A stretch of 64,000 bases of DNA from Crocodylus rhombifer. Its lineage: Eukaryota; Chordata; Crocodylia; Crocodylidae. Both the position numbers and the translations under genes were made by a program. This document shows positions 20,544 to 34,700 of the stretch, one piece after another. The stretch's first letter is position 1. Every line of letters starts with the position of its first letter. The DNA lies in assembly GCA_038503035.1 (NCBI GenBank), contig JAVSML010024348.1:457008-521007 (forward strand). Reading direction: 5' to 3'. A model generated the notes under the pieces. It saw only the letters and a program-made list of their open reading frames with translations, ran no database searches and was not told the DNA's origin.

Positions 20544-22759
20544 CCTAAAGGCAATGATTTGCCCTTGGTTAAGATGACACAGGCAAAAATGATCTAGAAG
20601 GATCTGATTAAAATAATATTAATTTACCAAGGCTCATTACAAGATTACTACTAGGAGGAATACAGTGTGATTTCCTTGTACCCACACATTAGGCAGAAAG
20701 AGGTAAAAAGAGATTTGAGTCATTTTTGCAACTCGCTCTTGGCAGACAGGCCCAAGTAGAAAACTTGTAGCAAAGGAAGATTAAAAACAGACTCTCAGGA
20801 AATACAGTAGCAGACAGGAACAAAACAAACAGGACATCAAGAACTCAAGACTCAAGTTTATCCTGCAAAAGCCTGATCTTTTTCTTAAGTAGTGAGCACG
20901 TTATAGCTACAAAGTGCCATAGTAATGGCTGCAGAGCAAGGAGTAGAGAGAGCAATTGTTATCATGGAAGAGATATTTACCAAAATAGATAGCAGTGGGG
21001 ATGCGCTTTTTTGGTAGGAATATGGACAGAGATGGCTATGAAGCCTCATACAGGAGCAAGGCTCAGGCGAAAGCTCATTCAAGCCCGTGGCTTCATCACT
21101 GTAATTTTCCCTCCTGTGTGAGAAACACCTGAGTTCCTGCACCTTCAGTTGGTCTGCAGCTAAGCTAGAGAGTCTCAGATTATGATCAGTCTTTTGAGTG
21201 CTTTTGCTGATTGTTGCAAAAAGGCCACCTTGTATTTTGATTCCATGGCCACAGAATTCTCCCTTTGCAGAAATGTGCTCTGTAAGTGCACTGGGACCCT
21301 TTCTAGCCCTCAGAGAGCAGTTATAGTTTTGAAAAAGAGAGACTGTAACATAGTGCTTACCTGAATATGCAGACACTCTTAACAGAATTTTATAAGACAG
21401 TATGAACTGTCCCATTTATCTTGGTCTTGTGCCCTTGTGCACACACAGCTGTGGGATTTGCTTTTTCCAAGATGCCACAATTCATACTTCTTTGCAGTAT
21501 TTAACATCTCAGGGCTGATAGGGACTTAATAATTTTTATTGCTTGTTTCTTCTGGACCACCTTGTCTGCTGCCTCTTGACCTCAGCCTTCCCCACAGTAG
21601 GGGAGACATTACTGGAATATACAGTGTACTCCCCCAAATACTGCATGGAGCCAGAGCTGGGGCAAGAACAGGGGTAAACCATTAGTGTAGTTGGCCATTT
21701 AGGCCACTTGGGGAACAGGCAAGGCCCAGATACTAGCAAGATGAACCACTGAAGATAACTACAGACTCCTCCTATTTCCCATGCACAGGAGGAAAATTAT
21801 TGTGACAGCTGAGAGCCAGTGAGATAGGGAAAGAGGAACACAATAGCTACTGGCTGCTCTTTGTCTTTGGTGGACATTTGACTGAATTATGTATCTGCAG
21901 GCAGGTTGGCTGCAGACTAACTGCACAGCAGAACAATTCGAGCTGGGGAGCAGCAAGTACTAGTTTAGTCCTGATCAGTCTGTTAACAGCACTAAGAGAA
22001 AATGAAGGAAGGTATCTAAGTGGCTACATGCATCCCCTAAATGCTTTTCATGTAACCAACTGGTCCCAGGTGTACCAGGAAGGGTGACAGGATTCTGAGG
22101 TCTCCCACCCAGGAATATGTTTAGGATAAAAGTTGATTGAACTAAACACCAGTTTAGTTCTCTTGGGGGCTCACTGCCAACGGAGGAGATACAGTGTTGT
22201 CTGTATACCCAAGTCCTACTGATAAGCAGTTCAATACAACTACCATAAATACAATTAACTGTTTTGCTTAGGTATTATTTCCTACACCAACAGATAAGTG
22301 CTTCATCAACTTCTGCTCTGTTTTCCCCTGCCTTATAAAAATCTTTGAGGAAGGTCCCTTGAACTGCATATGCAGTGCAACTGTATACGTGGCTGCTGTT
22401 TTAACAAAAAGCTGAGGGCTAAGTTCCTTAAATAGCAATTAAGTGATTTTCAATGTTTTGGTCTAGTCCTGCCTTCAGTTGCACCTACACAACAAATCCA
22501 AAACTGGCCCATTAGCAGTTTCAGTGCAGGCTAACTGATAGTGAACTACCAAGAGGTGCCATGGGCTTGGAGCAAAGCAATTATGTGGATAGCTGAAATG
22601 TAGATCGTTGTCCCTTCAGTTGAATCGGACATACAGTAGAAGTAGTGAAATCCATGAGGCGTGCCTAATGTGTAACACTAATGCCAGCTTGGAACTTTGC
22701 AAGGCAATGGACAGCAAAAACTGACACACATGAATAGGGAAAAAAATTGCCAGTTACTT
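20544..22759. other. Intergenic sequence, no feature recognised
   Basis: This is roughly 2.2 kb of unremarkable sequence between the GC-rich hAT and the probable 3' end of ECPAS. A 176-codon minus-strand open frame (20885-21415) has no recognisable domain and no splice or homology support. No RNA gene seen. Confidence 0.5.
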
Positions 22760-22779
22760 CCAAGAACAGGTCATGCACT

Positions 22780-22785
22780 TTTATT
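22780..22785 (-). terminator. ECPAS distal poly(A) signal AATAAA
   Basis: TTTATT on plus reads AATAAA on minus. The minus strand further downstream (lower coordinates, about 22700-22745) is rich in T and TGTGTG, as expected for a downstream element. This is the preferred 3' end. Confidence 0.55.
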
Positions 22786-25128
22786 TAATGTTACCTTTTT
22801 GGTAAGTGGGAGAGCATTTTCTTTCACTCAATTCATTTACATACTTTGACAGCTGAGTACAGATTGTGGTGAATTCAATGGAGACCTTGCAACATTAGAA
22901 AACTTTCCTTAATATACATCCATTTAAGCAACAGCTCACAGGTTAGAACGAGTGCTAGTGTCAAACTTGCACGCCTCACTCCTGGTATACAAAGCAGCAT
23001 TGCAGCAGCACAAGAAATGCCCCAGAAGGGCAAAGTACAGTGTTTTACATAGTGCAATCACTCTTAGAGGAAAAACTCTAGGAAGGCCACATCTCTTTTT
23101 TTTTTTTCTTGTCAAGTTTACAAATGAAAAGAGAATTGGGAATCAAACCTCTGTTTCAATTAGCATCAGCTTTGTGCAGGTAGGTTCTGTGTATAGGCAC
23201 ATGCTCTAGAGGAACTCTGAATTGGTTCTTTAATCATTAGAAAACATATTGCTTTGTGATTCAGAGAGGAACCGTTTTACCATCTCTAACTTCCCAATAA
23301 TCTTGACCAGAATTGTCAACCTAGCTGTCATTAGAATTCCTAGAACATGTTCTTCCATGTACTATAAACTACCTAGGGGAAAAACACCAGGTTGTTCTGG
23401 CAACTAATACCGTTGCTCTACTTACAGCCACTCAATCATCTTAGGCTCTGCTTCCAAATACTTGAGTCCCTGCTGAAAGCAGTGCATTGGAGATCAGAAC
23501 CTCTTAGGTTACTGGAACTATCTGCCTGTTCCTCGAGCTGTATGAAAAAGAACAAGTCGGATAAACAGTCACTGCAGCAAAGTAGTTGGGGCGTTTCCTC
23601 TCATCAAAAATGAGCTCTTGTGAAACAAGATTTCAACAGAAGGCAAGTTCTGCATTCATTTAAAAGGTGCCTTCATCAAGAGATTTGCCCAATATGCTTT
23701 TAAAATTTACAAGTGTGCTTGGTACTCCGAACGACATGTAAACAAAGAGCAGCTCCCTGCCACGAGGTCATAGATAAGCACCTGCTCTCAGCACCAAGGG
23801 ATTGCCCGATGAGAAGGGCTCATTTGATGCATTAGTGCTTGCTGAGGTTCCTGAAAGGCTGGCGGAGTCATCTACATCTGCCGAGAATTTCTTGCCAGGC
23901 ATGCACTGGCTGCCTTCCTTCCTTCTTTCCATCAGCACATCAGACTGTTAAGGTGAACCAGTGCCAAAAACATTGATTGTTAAAGAACACACAGCACCCA
24001 AGGGAAAGGCGAGTCCAGAATACTCACTCCCGAACGTGCCACCTGCTTAGGGAAAAGGTGGGTGTCTGGCTAGGTTATTCAAAAGATTCTCTCCTCTTAG
24101 CTGACCATGTCAGGAGGGGACTGGAGAGCACAAGGGAGCAAATAAGGAAATGACAGGCCTTTTCTTACTGAAATCTGTGGCAGTGGTGTCACCAACATCA
24201 GCAAAGCAGCATCCTCAGAGAAGCTGTACATATGCTAAACAGATTGAGTTACAGTGGCCATTTTACACTTCTCAAACCTGTTGCCACAGCAGCAAATTTT
24301 ATGTCTTCTGTCTGTGGAGAGGAAATGGGGAGGGCACTATGGCTAGGTAATCAAATAGACGTTTTACTTCACATTAATGCCGACAGTCTTTCCGAAGTGC
24401 AAATTAAAAGGACTTGCTGGAAACCAGCCCAAGCTGGTGCCTGACAGAGGAGCAATTATGTCATTCGTTACAAACATTGAGAAGTCTAAATTGTTACAGG
24501 TTTCCAAAGCGAGAACAGGGTTATGAACAGGAAGGAAACAAGTACGACTACAAAAATTTGTCATTGGCAAACTTTGAACGCTCTTGAAAAACATCTCTAG
24601 AAAAGGTTTCATTTTAACTTTGTTTTCTGCTGCAGTTGTGGAGTGTCACGCAAAACAACTTTGAGAAGAGCAGTGTTCCACCTGTCAAGGTTTGCCTAGT
24701 TTCACAGACTCAAACTACCTACCCCCCATGGCAACTCATTAAAGTGCGCTCTCATGTGCATCCTTTGGGGAACATAGTGATTGTTGAAAATTTGGGAGAC
24801 TGGAATCTATGAGCTGGGGGGAGAAGGGGAATATGGACTCACTCAGTCCACTTTGAGGTCAGAGGTGGAATAAATAAGTCAAAAGTACTCTGCCTTTCAC
24901 AACCAACATGGGCAATGGGAGGGCGTGCAAAGGAGGAGGACCAGGCTGGACTAGCAGAAGGTGGAAAGCTGGGTGAGATCCTGCCGCCAGTGAAGTCCAT
25001 GGGTGCTTTGCCACTGACTGCAATGGAGACAAGAGTTCAACTCTTGCTGATGCAAATATTAATTTCCCCCTGTTCTCCTGGGGACATCCAAAGAATCACT
25101 GTTTGGACATCAAGTATTAAATCTCCAT

Positions 25129-25175
25129 GCACACGCACACACGCGCGCACACAAACACACACACAAACACACAAT
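25129..25175. repeat. Imperfect (CA)n microsatellite in the ECPAS 3' UTR
   Basis: A run of ACAC interrupted by CGCGCG and AAAC units. Dinucleotide tract with no other feature. Confidence 0.85.
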
Positions 25176-25452
25176 ACAATGAAATGAAATTTAAGCATTT
25201 CATTTTCCAGTGTTGGTTTTTCCAACCACCTTCAACAACTCTTGTCAGGACAACAGGGATCTAAAGTAACTCAAGTAAATCTTTGCCTATTTTAAAAATC
25301 AGATGCATCTTACACTTGGCGTTTTTTTCAGGTCACACACCTACGAGCCCGCAAGGGCAAATCATTAGAGGTATTTACTGATACAACATTACCTAACCAG
25401 CAGCTTAAAAACAGTAAAAATAAAGTTAATGGGGAACAGAATTTAAGGCATT

Positions 25453-25458
25453 TTTATT
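25453..25458 (-). terminator. ECPAS proximal poly(A) signal AATAAA
   Basis: TTTATT on plus reads AATAAA on minus, 104 bases after the stop codon. The sequence beyond it is only weakly T/G-rich. It may serve as an alternative early poly(A) site. Confidence 0.4.
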
Positions 25459-25561
25459 TTGGCCAAGGAATGATGCATGCTACAGATTAATCTTCATTTT
25501 CCCACTTGGTTTTCAGATCACTGCACTGTGTGTTTTACATGGCACTTTGTTTGTTTTACAA

Positions 25562-25701
25562 TTACTCAAGGTTTTCAAGTGTTTTCTTCAATACAGATGC
25601 TTTCTCTTGCAATTCAGGTCTGCTGTCCAATGCCATGGTAGTTAACGAGCCCATGAGAAGCTCCCTGCTTTGTGGGGTCAGACTTTCCCACTGTTTAGAC
25701 T
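25562..25701 (-). CDS. ECPAS: ECPAS last coding exon and stop
   Basis: The acceptor is tccgcctag. It completes Glu and reads [40 protein letters not shown] and LENLE, then TAA at 25562-25564. The C-terminus LKKTLENLE is the same as in mammalian ECM29. Confidence 0.97.
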
Positions 25702-28700
25702 CTAGGCGGAGAAAGAGAGACAAGGCACATTTTGGTGTTATTTTCACGTGAATACTAGAGTGGCTTAAGTAACAAGGCTCCCTGGATGAAGTGAAGAGAT
25801 TCCTGAAGGGCTCTCTATTGTGTTGGGCTAATTCAACCCGACTTACAAAGATGCACTGGCTTCAAGGAAGAGCAGCAGTTGCTTAGGCCCAGCTATACCG
25901 GGTCCACCATGCTCAAGCACAGGGACAGAGTCACTTCACGATGGCTTCAAAACAAAGGAGAAGAACACACAGCCACCTCCTGCTACAGTAAAGGAGGTGC
26001 ACAGGGCTACACGCTAGAGCCTAAGAACTTAAAGGAGAAATTTGCTAAACAATGACAAAGAGCAGCCACAGCTGCACTGGATGCCGGATCTGTTTTAGGT
26101 CTAAGGGTGGTTTTTCAGGGAATAAATTCTCAAACTGAAGCTGAGGGGCTAATTGCAACAGCTCCTCCACCCTACCAGAGGGCAGACTGTGTCCCTCCAT
26201 GGGGCACTATGCAAAATCTGAGCCCACAGATTATCCAGAGAGTTGGAAGCAGGCCTGTGCTGCCTACACAGAGCTCTTGCTCTCCCCTCCAGGGGAAGAA
26301 CTCACATTTCAGACCTCAACTTTACCCCTATCTTCTCCAAGACTGTCCCTCCATGTCTCCTTCCTGCTCCCATGTACAAGGCTGCATGCACATCATACAT
26401 CACGACACAACATGCATTTCCAGGAAGGAAAAGCACCATTTGCTGGGTCACAGTGTTGCTCCTACGGCATCTAGTGGTGGCACTGCAGGACACTGTGTCT
26501 CTACACTTCCAGGCCTCTGAGCCATGCACTGAGCTGGACTCCTGAAGCCCAAAGAGCCTCACCTGAGAGTTTGGTGAGCAGCAGTTCTATCACAGACAAG
26601 GCTTCTGTTCTTATGGAGGTGTAGCTTTTATTTTCTGAGAAAGAAAGAACATATTCAGAGTGCACAAAGAGAGCATTAACTATTTGTAATCGCAGAGCAC
26701 TTGAGCTTGTGCAGTTCAGAATGCTTCTGTCCCTCACATAACCTGTACAGAGTGCCCCACACATCTTAACGGCATTGGGCTCTGCCCATATAGGCTCCTT
26801 ATGCCCTGTTACTGAATCCACAAAAGCATCAAGCAGGAGCCTCCACCACAAACCCCACGGTCCCTCTGTTTCACAGGTGAGAGGAACTGGAAAGTGACAA
26901 ACCTGGTAAACACAGCAGCACCATCCGATTTCTACCCAGGAGCCCTCAAGAAACAGCTTTTGTATGTGAAGGAAGCTCTTTGCCAAGAACTGTGTGGTCA
27001 ATGCTTAAAATAATCATCTGGGGATTTTCTAATTCAGCAGAAGGTAGGGCAGGGTGGCCCCTTAGAGACCACCTGGTTCAGAGAAGCATGAGCTTCTGGA
27101 GGCAACAGCCTGCTTCACAGATGCTAGGAATGGTCCTGCTCTACGTTCTGCCTGACTCCAGGGTAACAAGGCTAACTACCTCCAAACAAAGATGAGGCTG
27201 CAACAGCAGGCTTCCACTAGTGAGCACAAGGCAAAAACAGCTCTGATCAAGTTGTTTTCCTGAGACCAGTCCGCAACACAAAAGCCTGCGTGGGCCTTAG
27301 CTACAGAGGTAAAATCCTCACTCCCGCTTCAGCCTCTTTATGCTGGAAAGAGCTGTATTGGCAGAAATCCCTGGAAGTATAAGGCCAGGGAAGAGTCCTT
27401 GGCACAGCAGATCACTGTAATGTTCATACTCTGGACTGAGCCTGAAGTGAGTGAGCACTCTGGGGGAGATTCTGGGCAGTGCTGCCATCCACTGGGGAGG
27501 CTGGCATAGATTAGACAGGCCTCTCCATCCCTGGGAACAGCCTGCATTGTGGAAGGGCACAGCAGTTGCTTAATACACAGGTAGCTTGGACCCTCTCCAA
27601 TGTGCAGCACAGAATGTCTGGGGAAACTGTAGAGGGATCTGTGGTTGGGGATAAATGTGGGCTACAGGTTCTGACATGTATTAGGCCTAGCTTCAAAGAA
27701 TATATTTACTCCGGGCCCTGCTGCAGTGTGCTGAGCCTCAGGCCAGCTGTGAACAAGCTGACAGGGTAGAGCAAACAAATCAGACCTCTGTGTTACAAAT
27801 GCCTGAGCTAACCACAGGTCTCTACAGTACCCTACAGAGTGGAACACGGACATAGCCAGAAAGTCTGAATGGAGCGAAGGGAAAATGGATCTCACTAAGC
27901 AGCAGTAGAGTTTGACTCTATGGCAGAAAGGAGAAAATATGGAAGTAAAAATGCCTGCCAGGACAGTTCTTCATGTACCTGCATGGAAAGCTATCTCCCC
28001 TCTCCTAGAAGTCAGGCATTTACAAGAGATTCAGGGGTTTCCTGCTTCAGAGGAGTTTGATGTCCCTGGGCAAAGTACCATGGGCAACCCCACTTCCAAC
28101 AAAAAAAACAACAACAGTGAAATAAGCAATTAATTCCTAGCTACCTGTTGGAAAATATTTACCTAATGAGTGTGTGATAGATGAGCAGGTTTCCAAAAGT
28201 ATGCCTCTCAAAGCCCCGGGGTCCAGGTGCTCCTCATCAAAAAGCATCAACCTAGCAAATTGGAAAGCCATGTTAGATGGGTTGACTTGGGAAGGGGTAT
28301 AAAGTGGGGTCCTGGATCTAGTATTAAACATTAACATCTTCATTAATGACTTATATATGATAGAATCAAGTATACACTTGGCAAATTTGCAGATGACACC
28401 AAATTGGGTGGAGTAGCAGACATTCCTGAGGGTAGGGCTAGGATCCAGAATGACCCGGATGAACTGGAAAACATGGTCCAAAATTAATCAGATAAAACAG
28501 AAGGACAAACGCAAATTTTGCACCGAGAATGAAATAACTGCATGCACAAATACAGACTGGGGAATGATTGGCTAGGCTGCAGAACTGCAGAGAGGGACAG
28601 GGGGTTACAGCTGACTGTACGCTGAATATGAGCTAACAGTATTGCAAAAAAAACCAACAGCATCCAGGGTTGTATTAACAGGAGTTCACTCAAAAATCAA

Positions 28701-31700
28701 GGGAACTGATTCTTCTGCTCTTTTCAGCACTGGTGAGGCCTCACTTGGAGTACTATGTCCAGTTTTGAGTCCTACACTTCAAGAAAGATGTGGGCAGATT
28801 GGAAAGAGTCCAGTGGAGACTGATAAAAATGATTAGAGGCATGGGAAACATGACTTACGAGGAAAGGCTGAAACAACTGTGATTATTTAGTCTGGAGAAG
28901 AGAAAACAGAGGGGGGACTGGATAATAGTCTTCAAAATACCTAAAGGGCAATTACAAAGAGGATGGAGATGGGCTTTTTTCTGTGGCTTTAAGGAACTGA
29001 ACTAGGAGCAATGGCCTCAAGCTGCAGCAGATGAGATTTAGACTGGAAATAAGAAGGAACTCTCTGACTATGAGGGTGTTAAGCACAACAGGGTACCTAG
29101 AGAAGCAGCTGTGGAATCTCCATCCCTGGAAGTTTTCAAGGCTGGGATGGACAGACACTTGGTTGGGATAGTTTGTTTAGTCAGGGATGATCCTGCCTTC
29201 AGCAGGGGCATAGGCAGATGATCTTGGGAGGTCTTTTAAAGCCCTACTTTCCTATGATCTGCTGAACTGGTTTTGAGAAATTATGATGGTCCCAGTTACT
29301 GTGCAGTTGTCACAAAAAGGATCAACATGCCAGAGAAAATGTGCGCAATGGAAGCAAAGCACAGGCAAGAGAATTACCCTTGAAAATAGGCATTCATCGC
29401 CTGCAGGACTCCCAGCTGCACTTTCCACGTGCTAAGTTTCAGACGCTCGCACATTAACTTGCACAGCTCTTGCTGATAGCAGCCTGCAAACAAGTTAGGG
29501 TTTTGTTACATCAACAAGCAAAATTAGTAGCAAACATTTCCCACTTGGCAAAGTTACAGTCTGCACCATAGCTCCCAGACCTGGCTACCATCACAGCCTC
29601 CTCCCACAAACCATACTGAAGCTGTCCATGATTCAAGGCAAGACAGCACATTTCTTTCACAAGTGGCTGTAGACAAACAACTCAATCCATATCCTTCAGA
29701 GGTGTTATTGGCTTCAGTGGAAAATTGAGTACTCAGTGCCATGGACCGTTTGTTGTCTTATGTCAGGCACCCCAGGGTAGAAAGTGTTGGCCCAAGTGAA
29801 TCATCACAGTGCTCCCCACTTGTTAACAGCATAGCTAAGGGAGCTTGGGACAGGTGTAAATTTTGGTAACTTTCATGAGTGAGGAGCATTGAGGACAGCT
29901 GGCTGTAGTGACTCATTGAGCACTTACTGCAGTGGAAAAGGCATCTCTGCTTTTCCCCATTCTTGGCCAGCAAGGAAAATCTAACCCACTGTAGCCAAAT
30001 ACCTCCAAGGTGATGAAAGGACTTTGAAAATGTCTTGATATTCCTACCCTTCCCACAATGTGCTTTCAGGCTTCCCTTTAAACATGGATACTCTTTGCCC
30101 CACCTACTGCTGGTCTTGCCTGTTATGCGCCTGACCCGACTTACGTTGCGTCTCCAGGCTCCTAGGCCAGGCCTTGCCCAGACTCTCAAAGGCACAGAGC
30201 AGAGTTTCCATCTGTAGCTCCTTTTCCTGTTCATTCTCATCCTCATCGTCACCCTTTGGTAAACTGGCTTCCATGCTCCCATGAGAATTCTGCAGAGGTA
30301 TCAGGATGGGTGGGTCAGAAGCGGGGTGTGAGAAGTATTGGGTGTTGGCAGAAGAGAAGGAAGACCAACTGTGACACTGGCTTACATTGTGCTACACTTG
30401 TTTAACAATACCTTGAGCCCAGCAGGCCCTGTACCTAGTCACTGTATCCTTGAGAGCCACTCAGTTTATTGCATTGCTGTTGCTATCAGCAACAGTTGCA
30501 GAAATTAGTATAATTTCTCTTTCATCCTGCAGGACTCTGGAGGGCTGTAATGACATTAGGGCCCAGGAACAGAGGAACAAAATGCTTGCCATTCACACTG
30601 ACATCATCCTGATCTGCAGATACACAGCACCTGAAAATCATGTCCTGAGACTCAGGTGGAGGTAGCAATCAATGGGGACACACACCACATGCCAATAACA
30701 TGGTTGAAGAAGTAGTATTAGAAAGAGACAGTGAGAAAACACTGGCTCCTATAGCAAGTGCCACAGGAGCTTCTCTCTGCTGCACAGTAGTTATGCAGAG
30801 GCCATTGAGTGTTCTTGGAAAACACTACATCCTCTCAGTTGCACAGATCTCAACTTCAGCTTCCTTCCCAGGTCAGTCTGAAGGGGAGTGGGTATCACCA
30901 AGACTCCCCCACTGGGAGGCCTGATGTACACCCCAACACTGGGCCAATCTGTATGAGGAACATGTCTCACTTACATCAGCAGGCACCAGGAAACAGGCCA
31001 GACTGGGGCAGAGGCATATGAGTGCAGCCCTCAGGGGGTTCAAAGAAAGTAAGCTCAGGAGACAGAAGGGTCACCTTCTTTATCATAGGGAAGATGATGT
31101 CAGCCAGCTCCTGGAACCGGTCCTCCTTTGTCACCTGCAGCACCTCTGCTGCACAGCGGAGGGCAACGATTTTGTACTTGAGGTTCTCTTTGCGGCACTC
31201 CTTCAGGATGACCTGGACAATGTCACTGACGCTGGGCTGATTCGGCACCGGTTTCTGCAGCTCAGCACTGAAACACCAGGTGCATGAATGGTCAACGTCA
31301 AGTACCGTCCTCATGGACCCACCAAGTTCAACAAGGCCCCAGACTCCAAAGCAATTCCAAAACTAAGACTTCTGTTAGAATTTACTATTTTTTTTTGTGT
31401 CAGTAGTGGATTATTCCAAGTCCCTATGCACCCTCTCAGTCTCATGGGTGCTGAGCAAGGGCTGAAACCCGGCCTAGCAAGTTCAGTGCTCTTGGCTTCC
31501 CCAAGCCAAATGGGTGATAAGCCAACCCATTCACTTCAGAGAGTACATTCATGAAGGGCAGAGGATGCATGGGCATGTCCACACACTTCACTCTATTTTG
31601 CCATTCAACTCTCCCCTAAGCACCATGCTAGTGGGTCACACTTCATCTCTGTAGCTTCCTTCTCATTTTTTAAATACATCCTTTCCCTTGCTTATTGTAT

Positions 31701-34700
31701 TCCCTCTTCCTTCCATTCTTATCTGCTTTAGTATCTCAGTCTTGTGCCTTATCCTTCCTCAAAGAACAGACACCCTGACCTCTACCTCAACAGATCTCAG
31801 CCCTCTCCTCCCTTCCATCCCAGCACCCTAAATCCAAGGAGAGGGGAAATAAAGTGTTCATGTCCACTTGGAGACTTGGGCAGTGCCCAGATCCTACCAT
31901 CTTCCACTCCTCACTAAAAGAGCAGGGGGCAGCGGAGTTTCCCAATCTCAGATTTGGCAGGCAGTAGCCACGTGTGGCAAACACTTGCTGGAGAGTCTGA
32001 AGGTACAGTGCCTTCACTGGGAATAATTACCTGCATGCAGAAACCACGCTGGCGACAGCTTTCAGCAACTCCTCCTGTGAGCATTAGACAGACGAGAGTG
32101 CTCGTGAGCATCACTGCAGTAGGGTGGTGCCCTCCTGCTATGTGACACTTTTCCAAATAACCCTGGGTGCTGGTAGCATCAACAGACACTGCAGTAGCCC
32201 TCAAATGCCACTCCCCTCTACCAGAGACAAGCTCTTCCCAGCACTCTGCTGCTGGACACACATTTTTAGCTCTCTTTCTTCCCATTTCAGCATCCTTTAC
32301 ATTGTGCGACAGTCCCCCACTGGACACTGATGCATGGTAATATTACACGCCCCAACATTCTTGTTTATGTGTTTATACTGACCTAGCAGCATAAAGAGGC
32401 TGTCCAGTCTGTCCGCCTGCAAGTTAGTCCCCTTTAATGGCTAGAGTAGTGTAAAGTGATCTTAAATGAGAATCTGACTGCAAGGTATTCTGAGCTCCAC
32501 ACTCTTATTTCCATGAGGTACTGGACACAGCAAGAAACTCCCCATGGTGCCACCTCTAGTTTGCCCTGCCATTTAAAAAATGAGGGCTTCTGCCACCTGC
32601 TACCAGTCATGGACAAAGCAGTGCAGGTATCCAATTTGTTAAAACTGCAAGAACCAGGGTCAGAAAACCAATGCCTCCCTCTGCATCTGAGAGGCATACA
32701 AGACAGATGCACCATCCGTTTAAAGTCACCCTTCCTATACCACGGTGAACGTCAGCAGCTCCGTATGTTCCCTCTCTAGCCTCAGGGACTGAATACTTGC
32801 ACTTCTGTGAACCCATTTGGTGCTGGCTGCTCCTTTACCTTTCCTGTCCACGTCCTTCCCGGCAGACCTTGAAGTAGTGCAGTGAGCACCATTCCCAGAT
32901 GGGGAGGTGCCAATGAGCCAGTTTGCTTGGCAAGAGATGCCATGGCAGCTGCTCCCTGGGCTTTCATTTTCCAGGACTGTGACTGTAAAGCCTTCTGGGT
33001 AATGGCTATCAACTCTGGCATGTAGAGCCTGATGCCACCATGGGTACCTGTGTATGAAACAAAGAAAAACTGCAATTTTTTTTTTATATATATAAAAAGA
33101 AAACAAATGTGACCCAGTTAAAAACAGGGCTTTAAACAGCAATGGGATCCTCCCCCTGTTTTGGCTGGGAACTGAGTCAGTAAGTTACTCACAGTTTTAC
33201 CTCAAGTAAACCATCATATGGAAAAAATGGGGGTCATTCCCAACCAATGAATGAAAGATTCTATATTCCCTAGATCCTTCAAAAGGGACATAAGAGGGTA
33301 CGCCTAATTATGCCAGAGAGCTCCATCTCTCACTTCGGTGAGAACAGGGATATTTCTCTAGAAATGTCTAGATTTCCTGAGGAAAGCTAGTTTTTTTCAA
33401 AACACACCCATTAAAAAGGTCTTACAACAACACATTCCCCAAGTCCCCAGTAAGACTTCAGTGCACAGCAACCTCCTGCCTGGTGGGACATTTGAAACCA
33501 AACCACTAAATAGAGCTAGCAAGTCTTTCACAAAGAAGTATTATACTGATGAATCTTCTTCCACAGATGTAAAAAGATGGCTGCATTGGTACCTCTAGAT
33601 TTACTTAGGTGATTTCTGCTCCTTAGAGTGAGAACTACAAATGCCACCTGGCATATCTCCAATGAAATGAGATCCTTCACCTTAATCAGGCTATCCTGTA
33701 CACTGAGAATCACCCTTCTTCCCCCTTCCCTGCCCATACCAAAGGTGCCTGCAGGGAGCACAGGATTCATTTCCCTGAATCCTCCTCTCCCCCATGTGCT
33801 GGCCAAGATTTTCAAAATTAGCCACTTAAGTCATTATGTGGGCCATATTACCATCATATCTGAGCAACTCACACACTTCAGCGTGCTTCTCCTCACGCAT
33901 TATATATTTTAGCAGATGGGGAGCTGAGACACAGAGTCTTAAGAGATTTGCCCAAGGCCATACAGCAAGCCTGTAGTAAAGCAGAAAACTAAACCTAGGT
34001 CTCCTAAAGCCTAGGTGTGTGACCTAAGCATTAGTCCTTCCTGTGTCTGAAATGGCTGCCTAACAAGAGCCAGGGAGTTCCAATTCAGGCACCTAAATAA
34101 CCAGCTCCATTTAAACCCCCCGCTCTCCCCTCTCCCCCCTAAAAAAACAAACCAAAAAACAAACCACCAACCCACTGTCAGTATCTAACAACTCTCAACC
34201 AAGTCATCTGCTCCTGCCTCCCCCACAGAAGCACGAGCTCAGAGCTGGAGAAATGGAAAAGGTAGAAGGTGGCTCTGGCAGGAAGGGAAGTTTTCTTCTA
34301 AGAAACTTCAAGATCAGGTTAAACAACAAGTCCCATGTTTCCACAGAGCATTATTGTTTTTACGCAATTTGATTTGTAAATTAGTTTAAAAAAATAATTT
34401 TAAGGATCTTCTTAAGATTCAAGTTTTCTGAAGAATTTCAGGTGCAAGCTGTCTAAACATCCCCAGCAGCCTTGCATAAAACAATCTCTGGGGCAGTTTA
34501 CCTGGGACATTTTCCTGCCATACTTCAGTCCATAAATTAGAATCGTCTTTCTCTCCTTTCTCTTCATCAGGGACCTCATGCATTCCCAGAAATGCCAATG
34601 GCAAGACCTGTTTGGCATGGTTCTTCAAAACATCTGGACTGTACCGTCCAATGGCATGAACAGTTAAAGCACAGCCTGTCCTGTAGACAGGTTCTGAAGG

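Larger units (their letters stand above)
22760..25561 (-). other. ECPAS: Probable ECPAS 3' untranslated region
   Basis: About 2.8 kb follow the stop on the minus strand without recognised transposons, apart from a short (CA)n tract. The distal end is set by an AATAAA at 22780-22785 with GT-rich sequence beyond it. A nearer AATAAA at 25453-25458 would give a UTR of about 130 bases as an alternative. Extent inferred from signals only. Confidence 0.55.

Noticed and set aside
20885..21415. 176-codon minus-strand frame in the intergenic gap
   Set aside because: No family resemblance, no splice context, no partner exons and ordinary composition. Most likely chance.
26501..27001. 166-codon minus-strand frame
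   Set aside because: Only 26563-26634 is coding (ECPAS exon 31). The rest is intron read-through beyond good splice sites.
29758..30282. 174-codon minus-strand frame overlapping ECPAS exon 28
   Set aside because: It is a different frame from the conserved one, so a shadow.
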